DNA from: Chryseobacterium taichungense
GTDB lineage: Bacteria; Bacteroidota; Bacteroidia; Flavobacteriales; Weeksellaceae
Direction of reading: 5' to 3'
Length of the DNA stretch: 64,000 nucleotides
Assembly (NCBI RefSeq): GCF_900109935.1
Contig: NZ_FOBV01000001.1
Coordinates: 372,001-436,000, forward strand
The notes beneath the pieces are model-generated. The model did no database searches. It was given only the letters and a program-made list of their open reading frames with translations, and was not told the origin of the DNA. The translations under genes were made by a program, and so were the position numbers. Positions 42,022 to 51,067 of this stretch are shown here, in pieces; the first letter of the stretch is position 1, and every line of letters starts with the position of its first letter.

Positions 42022-43250
42022 TATTGTTTAGGATTTATTTTTAATTTATTCATGAACATTGCCGAAATTATCAGTAATGAAAGTGGAATTAACGAAAGGT
42101 AAAATGCCTGCTGACCGCTGAACTCCTGAAACACAAAGCCAGTAATAATGGATCCTATCGTTCCGCCGATGGCAGAGAAAACCACGATCAGTCCCGACAT
42201 TGCACTATGTAAATATTTGGGAATTGATGCTAAAATGACTGAATTGATGCTTGGATAAATGGGAGCTAATAAACCACCCATCAACGGAAACAGATACACG
42301 ACAAGCGGAGCATTCAACCACGTGGTATTGATGTCAATATGAATATTATGCGTTAAAGGCAATACCAATACAATACTCACGGCGAAACCAACCGCACAGA
42401 AAGAAACCATATAAATCCAGCTGAATTTTTTCGAGAAAAAGCCTGACAGAAATCTTCCCAGCGCAAAGGCACCCGCTAAAACGGCACCCGCCTGAACACT
42501 CATCGAAGTTGGAACTTTTAGAATTTCCTTATAGAAAGTCGGTGTCCACGTCTGAAAGCTCTGTTCTACCAAAACAAAAAGGAAGGCGCATAATAAAAAG
42601 AACAATACTTTTTTATAACTAAACAGACTTGCACTGTTCTTCAGATCGCCAAGCAGATCTGTTTTTTCACTTTTTGCTTCGTGTTCGTCTAATTTTGTAA
42701 AGAATAAAAACAGGAAGGAAAATGCGGAGATTCCTCCTAACACCCAATACACATTCAGCCAATGGGTTGATCTTGGATTATGGTCATCGATGAATAAGCT
42801 GAATAAAACATTTCCCATTAATACGCCGATCATGAAAAACCCTTCCAGATAACCCATAAAACTTGAATGTTCTTTATCGGTATTCGTCACCAATCCGATG
42901 GAGGTGAAGACTGATATTTTAATTAACGCAAAAGAAACTCCGACAATGGTAAATAATAATTTGAAAAACCAGAAATCGTTGGCAAAAGGCATTACAAAAC
43001 ACATACAGCTCACGAGAAATAAAGCGGTAAGCATAGAATTTTTGATTCCTATTTTGGGTAAAAAAGATGCCAGAATGAAAGAGCAAATTGCAATCGGCAG
43101 ATCTTTAAATCCTTCAAGAACGCTTGCCCCGGATTTTGATATTCCGAAATTTTGCTGCACCTGCAGGATCACTGTTCCCACGGAATTCAGCAGAATAGCA
43201 AAAACGAAATAGTTTAAAAACAATACCGCTTTTATGTTTAAATTTTTCAT
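42021..43250 (-). CDS. Major facilitator superfamily transporter
   Basis: 409 residues with about 12 hydrophobic helices (for example FLNYFVFAILLNSVGTVIL at the N-terminus and PLVVYLFPLMGGLLAPIYPS). First gene of the operon with trehalase (1-base overlap) and the TonB receptor; most likely the inner-membrane uptake route for trehalose or the same sugar. Substrate is inferred from context only. The divergent AraC-type gene starts 125 bases away and is the likely regulator. Confidence 0.87.
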   Translation of the reverse strand: MKNLNIKAVLFLNYFVFAILLNSVGTVILQVQQNFGISKSGASVLEGFKDLPIAICSFILASFLPKIGIKNSMLTALFLVSCMCFVMPFANDFWFFKLLFTIVGVSFALIKISVFTSIGLVTNTDKEHSSFMGYLEGFFMIGVLMGNVLFSLFIDDHNPRSTHWLNVYWVLGGISAFSFLFLFFTKLDEHEAKSEKTDLLGDLKNSASLFSYKKVLFFLLCAFLFVLVEQSFQTWTPTFYKEILKVPTSMSVQAGAVLAGAFALGRFLSGFFSKKFSWIYMVSFCAVGFAVSIVLVLPLTHNIHIDINTTWLNAPLVVYLFPLMGGLLAPIYPSINSVILASIPKYLHSAMSGLIVVFSAIGGTIGSIITGFVFQEFSGQQAFYLSLIPLSLLIISAMFMNKLKINPKQ

Positions 43251-43374
43251 TCAGTTATTTTCTTGTGGGCTAAGATAAAGGCATTTGACTTAACGTTAAT
43301 TTAACATGGTAAATGAATATTTGAACTATATTAATATAATTATTATTTTAGGGGAATATATTTACATTAATTCA

Positions 43375-44277
43375 ATGAAAGTTACTTTTGAGAGAGTGAT
43401 CCCCGATGAAAAGAGCTCATTCCGCACGATTCATAACAACTCGCCTATTTCAGAATTCAAATGGGAATATCATTATCATCCGGAAATCGAGCTTGTGTGT
43501 GTAATTTCCGGGAGCGGAACCCGCCACGTGGGATACCATAAAAGCAATTATACCAACGGAGATCTGGTGCTCATCGGCTCGAATATTCCGCACTCCGGAT
43601 TTGGTCTGAATTCTATTGATCCGCATGAAGAAATTGTACTTCAGTTTAAAGAAGAAATTTTGCAGTTTCCCCAGCAGGAAGTGGAAGCAAGATCCATCAA
43701 AAACCTCCTGGAATTATCAAAATATGGGATTCATTTTCATCATAAAATCAAAAAGGCCATGCTGCCGAGACTTAAATTAATGCTTGAATCGGAAGGTTAC
43801 AAAAGATATTTATTGTTGCTGGAGATTCTTTTTGAGCTTTCTAAATGTACAGATTATGAGCTTTTAAATAAGGAAATTATGCCCTACACGATTATTTCTA
43901 AAAATAAAACCCGACTGGAAAACATTTTTACTTTTGTTGAGCATAATTATGATAAGGAAATCAATATCGAAGAGGTTGCAAAATTAGCCAACCTAACGCT
44001 GCCTGCTTTCTGCAATTTCTTTAAAAAAGCGACACAGATTACGTTTACGGAATTTGTAAACCGATACCGAATCAATAAGGCCTGTCTGCTGATGGCTCAG
44101 GATAAAAGTATTTCAGAATGCAGTTATAGCTGTGGTTTTAATAATGTAACGTACTTCAACAGAATGTTCAAAAAATATACAGAGAAAACGCCTTCGGAGT
44201 TTATGAAGAATTTTGCACCTAAGGTGAATGTTGATTTGAAAGTGGAGAATGAGGTGAAAATTAAGGCTGGTTTTTAA
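43375..44277 (+). CDS. AraC family transcription regulator
   Basis: 300 residues: N-terminal cupin sensor (WEYHYHPEIELVCVISGSG, about 30-48, with LIGSNIPHSGFG) and a C-terminal pair of HTH motifs (NIEEVAKLANLTLPAFCNFF and SISECSYSCGFNNVTYFNRM) ending KYTEKTPSEF. It is divergent from the MFS-trehalase-TonB operon and probably activates it in response to a sugar. Start taken at 43375 because relatives begin near MKVTFERVIPDEK and a TATATTTA box lies at 43357-43364; an ATG at 43306 would add 23 hydrophobic residues. Confidence 0.87.
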   Translation: MKVTFERVIPDEKSSFRTIHNNSPISEFKWEYHYHPEIELVCVISGSGTRHVGYHKSNYTNGDLVLIGSNIPHSGFGLNSIDPHEEIVLQFKEEILQFPQQEVEARSIKNLLELSKYGIHFHHKIKKAMLPRLKLMLESEGYKRYLLLLEILFELSKCTDYELLNKEIMPYTIISKNKTRLENIFTFVEHNYDKEINIEEVAKLANLTLPAFCNFFKKATQITFTEFVNRYRINKACLLMAQDKSISECSYSCGFNNVTYFNRMFKKYTEKTPSEFMKNFAPKVNVDLKVENEVKIKAGF

Positions 44278-44482
44278 GATATTGAGATGCTTCGACAAGC
44301 TCAGCATGACAGCTCTAATACTAAGTGTTTTTATTAGCAATTAATATGTAGCGTTGTCATCCTGAGCGCAAAGCAGTCGAAGGATCTCATCAACCAAAAA
44401 AGCTGTCCAAAAACAGCTTTATATATTATATAGTTAAGTTGCAAAAAACCATCAATCAACAGCTTGCAATCATCAACTAAAA
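44278..44482. repeat. Dispersed intergenic repeats between the AraC and thioredoxin-like genes
   Basis: A GCTTCGACAAGCTCAGCATG element (about 44287) and a GTCATCCTGAGCGCAAAGC element (about 44355), then a hairpin AAAGCTGT-CCAAAA-ACAGCTTT at 44398-44421. No gene. Confidence 0.6.
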
Positions 44483-45037
44483 TCACTTCCATTTAATATT
44501 ACAGCCCATGCTCGGTCTTTGAATTTCTTCCTGTGGTTCTCCTGCCAGAAGATTCTCAAAAGCAATAATTAAATCTTCACCAGTCACATCCTTATGATTT
44601 CCCGGTCTTGAATCATCCATTTGCCCTCTGTAGATCAAATCCAATTTTTCATCAAAGAAGAAAAAATCAGGGGTACAGGCAGCATCATAAGCCTTCGCAA
44701 TAGCCTGGCTCTCATCATATAAATATGGAAAATCAAATTTTCTTTCAATCTGAAACTCGATCATTTTTTCCGGTGAATCTGCAGGATATTTTTCTACATC
44801 GTTAGAATTTATAGCAATAAATTCGATCCCTCTTTCATTATAGTCTTCGTATAGCTCATTTAATTTATCAATGACATGAAGAACGAACGGACAATGGTTG
44901 CACATGAAGATCACCAGTGTGCCCTTCTCTCCTTTAAGGTCATCCAATGACTGAATTTCATTACTTTTTGACGGGTTCGGCAGCTCAAAAAAAGGTGCTT
45001 TTGTACCCAAATCAATCATATTTGAGGGAGTATTCAT
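44483..45037 (-). CDS. Thioredoxin-fold protein, AhpC/TlpA-like
   Basis: 184 residues, cytoplasmic (no signal peptide). The redox motif is FMCNHCPFVLHV (CNHC, about 45-48), with APFFELPNP at the N-terminus and AACTPDFFFFDEKLDLIYRG (cis-Pro TP) later, the layout of the AhpC/TSA-like thioredoxin family with an extended C-terminus ending SMGCNIKWK. It likely handles thiol or peroxide redox reactions; partner unknown. Confidence 0.87.
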   Translation of the reverse strand: MNTPSNMIDLGTKAPFFELPNPSKSNEIQSLDDLKGEKGTLVIFMCNHCPFVLHVIDKLNELYEDYNERGIEFIAINSNDVEKYPADSPEKMIEFQIERKFDFPYLYDESQAIAKAYDAACTPDFFFFDEKLDLIYRGQMDDSRPGNHKDVTGEDLIIAFENLLAGEPQEEIQRPSMGCNIKWK

Positions 45038-45263
45038 AACTTTTTTATTTGATCACAAAGATAAAGATTTTCTTGATTATTTGGATATGGAAGATGGATG
45101 CGGGAAGTTGAAAGTTATTAATTGAGCTAGCCTATAAACCTCATTAATTTTTACAATAATTTTAAAAATAATAACAAACATACCAGCAAGCCCCCATTCG
45201 TCCGGCTTTCAGCTAAAATGAAAAATTTATCAAAGCTCTCCCTTAAAAGTTAAACTCTAAAAT

Positions 45264-45299
45264 TTGTTTGGAAGTTATGTTAAAAAGTTTGTAGTTTTG
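45264..45299 (+). promoter_or_regulatory. Promoter of the tetR gene
   Basis: TTTG (about 45264) and TAGTTTTG (about 45292-45299, perfect -7 match). Operator 1 follows directly, so the repressor would sit at the transcription start. Confidence 0.58.
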
Positions 45300-45312
45300 C
45301 TAACACTGTTAG
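45300..45312. promoter_or_regulatory. Putative TetR operator 1
   Basis: CTAACACTGTTAG, a 13-bp palindrome around a central C, 13 bases before the tetR ATG. Confidence 0.75.
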
Positions 45313-45324
45313 TAAATAAAAATC

Positions 45325-45921
45325 ATGGGGTTACATGAACGTCGTCAAAGAGAAAAAGAAAATATACGTACCAGTATTCTGGATGCGGCTTTTTCTTTGG
45401 CTAAAACCGAAGGTTGGGCTTCACTTTCCATGAGAAAAATTGCTGATGCTATTGAATATAGTGCACCGGTAGTTTACGATCACTTTGAAAATAAAGAAGC
45501 TATTTTATACGAAATTTCGTTGAATGGTTTTCATTGTTTACACATCGAATTGTTGAAAGCTCAGAGAGGACACGACAATCCGGAAGACCAGCTGAAAGCT
45601 ATTGTGGATGCTTATTGGAAGTTTGCATTCAAAAATAAAGAATATTATCAGCTGATGTTTGGATTGGGAATGCAATGCAGCGGAAAGGGAATGATGAAAG
45701 AAGAATTTTCGTCGTTTCAGGATATGCTTTACGATTGCACGTATAAAATCATTAAGAAAAACGGATCAAATCCTGACAATGCCTGTCATATGTCGCATGC
45801 TTTATTTTCTGCCGTACATGGATTGATCTCAATTATGATGATGCGTAATGATGATATTCCTTCTACAATGAACAAGACTACTTTGGATGAAACGGTTTCT
45901 GCTTTCATTAAGTCTTTATAA
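45325..45921 (+). CDS. TetR/AcrR family repressor of the efflux operon
   Basis: 198 residues. The N-terminal HTH (RTSILDAAFSLAKTEGWASL, MRKIADAIEYSAPVVYDHFE) is a classic TetR DNA-binding domain; the helical remainder should bind a ligand. It precedes an RND efflux operon on the same strand. The same 12-base palindromic word lies at its own promoter and three times in the 350-base gap before the adaptor gene, which points to autoregulation and control of the pump. Confidence 0.92.
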   Translation: MGLHERRQREKENIRTSILDAAFSLAKTEGWASLSMRKIADAIEYSAPVVYDHFENKEAILYEISLNGFHCLHIELLKAQRGHDNPEDQLKAIVDAYWKFAFKNKEYYQLMFGLGMQCSGKGMMKEEFSSFQDMLYDCTYKIIKKNGSNPDNACHMSHALFSAVHGLISIMMMRNDDIPSTMNKTTLDETVSAFIKSL

Positions 45922-45940
45922 ATTTTTTTACAATTAAAAT

Positions 45941-45952
45941 TAACACCGTTAG
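45941..45952. promoter_or_regulatory. Putative TetR operator 2
   Basis: TAACACCGTTAG, 19 bases after the tetR stop; a half-site TTAACACTG follows at 45958. Confidence 0.7.
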
Positions 45953-46055
45953 GATTATTAACACTGAATTAATGTAAGTTATTCATTTTAATTAAATTTA
46001 AATTAAACTACTTTATGTAAGATTAGAAAATTAAAATTTTTTTTACCATAGCAAT

Positions 46056-46067
46056 TAACACCGTTAG
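46056..46067. promoter_or_regulatory. Putative TetR operator 3
   Basis: TAACACCGTTAG, same word, about 207 bases before the adaptor ATG. Confidence 0.7.
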
Positions 46068-46191
46068 TAAAAATAACACGCCTTACACCTCATCTAATAT
46101 ACTTAAACCAACATTAAAAGCAACCTCAATTATGAAAACAACGATCTAAATCGAGTATTAAGAATTCTGAATTTTTTTTTGAATCAATCAT

Positions 46192-46203
46192 TAACACTGT
46201 TAG
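46192..46203. promoter_or_regulatory. Putative TetR operator 4
   Basis: TAACACTGTTAG, 71 bases before the adaptor ATG. The spacing among sites 2-4 (about 115 and 136 bases) may allow looping. Confidence 0.72.
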
Positions 46204-46274
46204 AAAATATAACGGAATTCGAATTAAAAACAACATTATTTAATTTAACACTTCATTAAAAATTTAAACTCAAA

Positions 46275-47435
46275 ATGAAAATATTTGGAAAAACGAGGAT
46301 CATTGTACTTATGGCAAGTATTATCCTTTTACAAAATTGCACGAAAGCGGCCGAAGGATCAAATGCTGCTCCGCCGGCTCCAGAGTTACCGGTTTATACT
46401 GTTATCACCTCTCCTGCTACTGTTTACCAGGAATTCCCAACAGCTTTAGAAGGAAAAAACAATGTTGAGATCAGATCTCAGGTTGACGGATATTTAGATA
46501 GAATTTATGTAGAAGAAGGCGCTTATGTAAGAGCGGGACAACCTTTATTTAAAATAGATTCAAGAAGTTATGGCGAGCAGATGAATATGGCAAGTGCTAA
46601 CTTACAAGTTGCTAATGCGAATATTCAGAGAGCAAAAGTTGAGGTAGACAGATTAGAACCTCTTGTTGCTGCAAAAGTAGTTTCAGATGTACAATTGAGA
46701 ACGGCAAAAGCAAATTACGCAGCCGCAGTGGCAGCCGCCTCACAGGCAAGAGCATCCGTTGGAAGCGCTAAAATCAATGTAGGATTTACAACCATTACAG
46801 CACCGGTAAGTGGTTATATCGGAAGAATCCCGTACAAAAAAGGAAGTTTGATTTCAAGAACAGATCCTAATCCATTGACTCTATTATCTGATATCAGCGA
46901 GATTTATGCGTACTTTTCTTTAAGCGAACTGGATTTCATTGCTTTCCAGAATAAATATCCGGGAGCAACATTAAACGAAAAACTGAAAAATATGCCGATG
47001 GTAGATTTGGTTATTGCAGACAACAGCACGTATCCCGAAAAAGGAAGAATGAGCATCGTTGACGGACAATTCGACAAAACGACCGGAGCCATCAGTGTCC
47101 GTGCCGTATTCCCGAATGCCAACGGCGTATTGAGAACCGGAAATACGGGTAGAGTTCGTATGCCTCAGTTATTTGACAAAACACTGGTTATTCCGCAGGA
47201 ATCTACTTATGAGATTCAGGATAAAACGTACGTTTATGTAGTTGGAAAAGATAAAAAGGTAACCGGAAAACCTGTAACAATTTCAGGGAAAACGGATAAC
47301 TACTATTTCATTTCTGAAGGACTTTCTGCAGGCGATAAAATCGTATTCACAGGAATCGGCGTATTGAAAGACGGAGTTGCCATTCAGCCAAAAGTTATCT
47401 CTTCTGATAGTTTGCTTAAAGCAAGACCTTTGTAA
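46275..47435 (+). CDS. RND efflux periplasmic adaptor (membrane-fusion lipoprotein)
   Basis: 386 residues with a lipoprotein signal (lipobox LQNC, cysteine about 22). Lipoyl-like half-motifs NNVEIRSQVDGYLDRIYVEE and ITAPVSGYIGRIP flank a helical hairpin (about 100-165); beta-barrel and proximal domains follow. It links the RND pump to the outer-membrane channel. It is the first gene of the pump operon and ends 121 bases before the permease, with a hairpin in the gap. Confidence 0.93.
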   Translation: MKIFGKTRIIVLMASIILLQNCTKAAEGSNAAPPAPELPVYTVITSPATVYQEFPTALEGKNNVEIRSQVDGYLDRIYVEEGAYVRAGQPLFKIDSRSYGEQMNMASANLQVANANIQRAKVEVDRLEPLVAAKVVSDVQLRTAKANYAAAVAAASQARASVGSAKINVGFTTITAPVSGYIGRIPYKKGSLISRTDPNPLTLLSDISEIYAYFSLSELDFIAFQNKYPGATLNEKLKNMPMVDLVIADNSTYPEKGRMSIVDGQFDKTTGAISVRAVFPNANGVLRTGNTGRVRMPQLFDKTLVIPQESTYEIQDKTYVYVVGKDKKVTGKPVTISGKTDNYYFISEGLSAGDKIVFTGIGVLKDGVAIQPKVISSDSLLKARPL

Positions 47436-47482
47436 ACTCCTTCCAGGACTATTTATAAGAACTGTTTAAACCTTTCTTTTTT

Positions 47483-47521
47483 TTAAACACAAAAGTCACA
47501 AAAGCTTTTTGTGTTTAAATA
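47483..47521 (+). terminator. Intercistronic hairpin in the efflux operon
   Basis: TTTAAACACAAAA ... TTTTTGTGTTTAAA with an 11-base loop between adaptor and permease. It could weaken read-through or stabilise the upstream mRNA; it has no clear U run beyond it. Confidence 0.55.
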
Positions 47522-47556
47522 AAAAAGTTTAAGCAACATTAAAAAATAAACTTCTT

Positions 47557-50500
47557 ATGTTAAAACAATTTATAGAAAGACCGGTACTTTCAACGGTCAT
47601 TTCCATCATACTCTTATTATTGGGTGCCTTGTCACTCTTTAATTTACCGATCGCCCTCTTTCCGGATATTGCGCCGCCAAGCGTTCAGGTGACGGCCTTC
47701 TATCCCGGTGCGAATGCGGAAGTGGTAGCCCGTTCGGTAGCAACCCCGATTGAAGAGGCCGTAAACGGAGTGGAAAACATGACCTACATGACTTCCAACT
47801 CCAGTAACGACGGTACCATGACGCTGAGCGTATTTTTCAAACAGGGATCTGATCCTGATAATGCGGCAGTAAACGTTCAAAACCGTGTATCGAAAGCCAT
47901 GAGCCAGCTTCCACAGGAAGTTGTGCAAGCGGGAATTTCAACACAGAAAGTTCAGAACAGTATGATCATGTTTATGGGATTAACCAGTAATGATCCTAAA
48001 CAATACGACGAGCTTTTCTTACAAAACTATTTGAAAATCAATATCATTCCGCAAATCCAACGTATTCCCGGGGTTGCACAGGCACAGGTTTTCGGAACGA
48101 GAGATTATTCCATGAGACTTTGGCTGAAACCGGACAGATTAGCAGCTAACGGACTTTCGCCTCAGGAAGTTTTAAATGCTGTAAAAGATCACAACTTGGA
48201 GGCTGCTCCGGGACGTCTGGGACAGGGAAGTAAGGAAACTTACGAATATATTTTAAAGTATAAAGGTAAATTAAACAAAAACGAAGACTACGAAAATATT
48301 GCCATTAAAGCCAACAGCGACGGTTCTTTCCTGAGACTGAAAGATGTGGCAAGGGTAGAATTCGGTTCGTATACGTATACCGCAGCCAACAGAGTTGATG
48401 GCAAACCGGTTTCAGGTTTTGCAATAATGCAGACGGCAGGATCTAATGCCAATGAAATCTTAACTGAAATTGAAAAGCAGGTTGATCAATTTAAAACCAC
48501 CCTTCCAAAAGGTGTTGAGCCGATCATCATGTACAACTCCAAAGACTTTTTGGATGCTTCAATCCATCAGGTTGTTGAGACATTGGTCATTGCATTTATC
48601 CTGGTATTTATCGTAGTATATATTTTCCTTCAGGATTTCAGATCTACTTTAATTCCTGCGATTGCCGTTCCGGTAGCTATTATCGGTACCTTCTTTTTCC
48701 TTCAGCTATTTGGATTCAGTATCAACATGTTGACCTTATTTGCTTTGGTACTCGCCATCGGTATTGTGGTGGATGACGCAATTGTTGTGGTAGAAGCCGT
48801 TCACTCCAAAATGGAACATACGGGAATGCCTGTAGAACATGCCACAATGAGTTCAATGAATGAAATTTCCGGGGCTATTATTTCCATTACCTTGGTGATG
48901 TGTGCCGTATTTATTCCGGTTGGTTTCATGCAGGGTCCTGCGGGAGTTTTCTACAGACAGTTTGCCTTTACATTGGCTATTGCGATCATGATTTCTGCGA
49001 TTAATGCCTTAACATTAAGTCCGGCTTTATGTGCCATGTTCTTGAATGATCCTCAGGGTGAACACGGAGAACACGGTAAAAAAACAGGCTTCGGAGCAAG
49101 GTTCTTCAATGCATTTAATGTAAGCTTTAATAATTTAACTAAAAAATACATTTACAGTCTTAAGTTTTTAATTAAAAATAAATGGGTTGCCGTAGGAGGA
49201 TTAGTATTGATTACTGCTGCAAGTATTTTCTTAATTAAAAAAGCACCATCAGGATTTATTCCTACAGAAGACCAGGGATTCATTTTATATGCGGTGAACA
49301 CGCCTCCGGGAAGTTCATTGGACAGAACGCACAGAGCGACTGAGCAAATTGATAAAATCATCAACGGTGAAAAGGCTAAAAATCACCTTTGGGTGGCAGA
49401 TGGTCTGAATTTTATCAGTAATGCCAATGCATCACCCTATTCTGCAGGTTTTATTAAATTAAAAGATCATGACCAACGTGGTGAAATTACCGATCCGGAT
49501 CAGATTGCAGCAGGATTGACAGGAAAAGTCTCCCAGGTAAAAGATGCCAGTGCATTCTTCTTCAACTTCCCTACGGTTCAGGGATTTGGTAACGTTTCCG
49601 GTTTCGAATTTATGCTTCAGGACAAAACGAACGGTTCTCTGGAAAATTTAGGAACAACAACACAAGCATTCATCGGAGAATTGATGAAACGTCCGGAGAT
49701 TGCATTTGCTTTCACAACCTATGCAGCCGGAAATCCACAATTCACGATCGAGGTTGATAGTGATAAAGCCAATCAGCTTGGAGTTTCCATTACAGAATTG
49801 ATGCAGACGATGCAGATTTATTACGGAAGTAGCTTCGTTTCGGATTTCAACAGATTCGGAAAATACTACAGAGTAATGGCTCAGGCGGATATTCCTTACA
49901 GAACAGACGCGAATTCTCTGGAAGGAATTTATGTTAAAAATAAATCTGGCGAAATGGTTCCTGTAAAAACATTGGTGACTTTGAAAAGAGCTTTTGGACC
50001 TGAAACAGTGACCAGAAATAACCTGTTCAACGCAGTGACGATCAACGGAACACCAAAACCTGGTTACAGTACCGGAGATGCGATTAAAGCAGTAGAAGAA
50101 GTTGCGGAAAAATCACTACCAAGAGGTTTTGGATACGAATGGACAGGAATTACCCGTGAGGAAATTAAGACCAGCGGACAGACAGCATTCATCTTTATGT
50201 TAAGTATCTTGTTTGTGTACTTCTTATTAGCGGCTCAATATGAAAGTTATATTCTTCCGTTCGCAGTTATTTTAACGATTCCGACAGGTATTTTTGGGGT
50301 GTTTGCATTCACAGGTTTAGCTGGAATTGATAATAATATTTACGTTCAGGTTGGTTTGATCATGCTCGTCGGATTATTAGCGAAAAATGCGATCCTAATT
50401 GTAGAATTTGCGGTTCAAAGAAGAAACGCAGGAAGATCATTATTAGAATCTGCACTTCAGGCTTCAAGACTACGTTTGAGACCGATCTTAATGACATCAT

Positions 50501-50739
50501 TTGCCTTCATTGTCGGAATGTTGCCGCTTGTCTTCACACAGGGAGCTTCTGCCAAAGGAAATCATTCCATCGGATTCAGTACGGTTGGCGGGATGTTGAC
50601 GGGCGTTGTATTTGGAATCTTCATTATTCCGGTGATGTTTGTGATTTTCCAGTATCTACATGAAAAAATGCCGAGCAGAAAAAAGAAAAGACTTCAAAGA
50701 CAAAAATTGGAAGCCGAACTTTTAGCTACAACTCATTAA
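47557..50739 (+). CDS. RND multidrug efflux permease (AcrB/HAE1 type)
   Basis: 1060 residues, the normal length. Begins MLKQFIERPVLSTVISIILL and has 12 membrane segments in two halves. Motifs: TPIEEAVNGVENMTYM, QDFRSTLIPAIAVPVAIIGT, GIVVDDAIVVVEAVHSK (proton-relay Asp pair of TM4), and GLLAKNAILIVEFAV in TM10. It exports hydrophobic compounds using proton motive force together with the adaptor and the outer-membrane channel. TetR operators upstream suggest inducible expression. Confidence 0.96.
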   Translation: MLKQFIERPVLSTVISIILLLLGALSLFNLPIALFPDIAPPSVQVTAFYPGANAEVVARSVATPIEEAVNGVENMTYMTSNSSNDGTMTLSVFFKQGSDPDNAAVNVQNRVSKAMSQLPQEVVQAGISTQKVQNSMIMFMGLTSNDPKQYDELFLQNYLKINIIPQIQRIPGVAQAQVFGTRDYSMRLWLKPDRLAANGLSPQEVLNAVKDHNLEAAPGRLGQGSKETYEYILKYKGKLNKNEDYENIAIKANSDGSFLRLKDVARVEFGSYTYTAANRVDGKPVSGFAIMQTAGSNANEILTEIEKQVDQFKTTLPKGVEPIIMYNSKDFLDASIHQVVETLVIAFILVFIVVYIFLQDFRSTLIPAIAVPVAIIGTFFFLQLFGFSINMLTLFALVLAIGIVVDDAIVVVEAVHSKMEHTGMPVEHATMSSMNEISGAIISITLVMCAVFIPVGFMQGPAGVFYRQFAFTLAIAIMISAINALTLSPALCAMFLNDPQGEHGEHGKKTGFGARFFNAFNVSFNNLTKKYIYSLKFLIKNKWVAVGGLVLITAASIFLIKKAPSGFIPTEDQGFILYAVNTPPGSSLDRTHRATEQIDKIINGEKAKNHLWVADGLNFISNANASPYSAGFIKLKDHDQRGEITDPDQIAAGLTGKVSQVKDASAFFFNFPTVQGFGNVSGFEFMLQDKTNGSLENLGTTTQAFIGELMKRPEIAFAFTTYAAGNPQFTIEVDSDKANQLGVSITELMQTMQIYYGSSFVSDFNRFGKYYRVMAQADIPYRTDANSLEGIYVKNKSGEMVPVKTLVTLKRAFGPETVTRNNLFNAVTINGTPKPGYSTGDAIKAVEEVAEKSLPRGFGYEWTGITREEIKTSGQTAFIFMLSILFVYFLLAAQYESYILPFAVILTIPTGIFGVFAFTGLAGIDNNIYVQVGLIMLVGLLAKNAILIVEFAVQRRNAGRSLLESALQASRLRLRPILMTSFAFIVGMLPLVFTQGASAKGNHSIGFSTVGGMLTGVVFGIFIIPVMFVIFQYLHEKMPSRKKKRLQRQKLEAELLATTH

Positions 50740-51067
50740 TAAAAAATGAATGACAAAACTTTGAGAGATTTGATTCAATTTTAACGTAAAGCTATTTAAA
50801 CATTAAGAAAATTAAAGGATTAAGATTAGTTAAAGAAATATCAAAGATATTTATAAAGCATAACGCTTATTATTTGACTTGTCAATTTCTTAATTCTCCT
50901 TTTAAAGGAAAAGATTCTAAACTTCTTAATGTTAGAAAATAAAAATATTATTCTGTTAAAAACCAAAAATAGAGAAGCAAACTATATCATAAAGCAAGGC
51001 ATTATCCTACTAAAGACACTTTGCAACAATAACTCTCAAAGTTTTGTATTCAATTAAAAATTAACTT
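50740..51067. other. Gap of 328 bases inside the efflux operon
   Basis: A+T-rich, no gene, no convincing hairpin with a U run. It is long for an operon gap, so a second promoter for the channel gene is possible, but no good -7/-33 pair was found. Confidence 0.4.
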
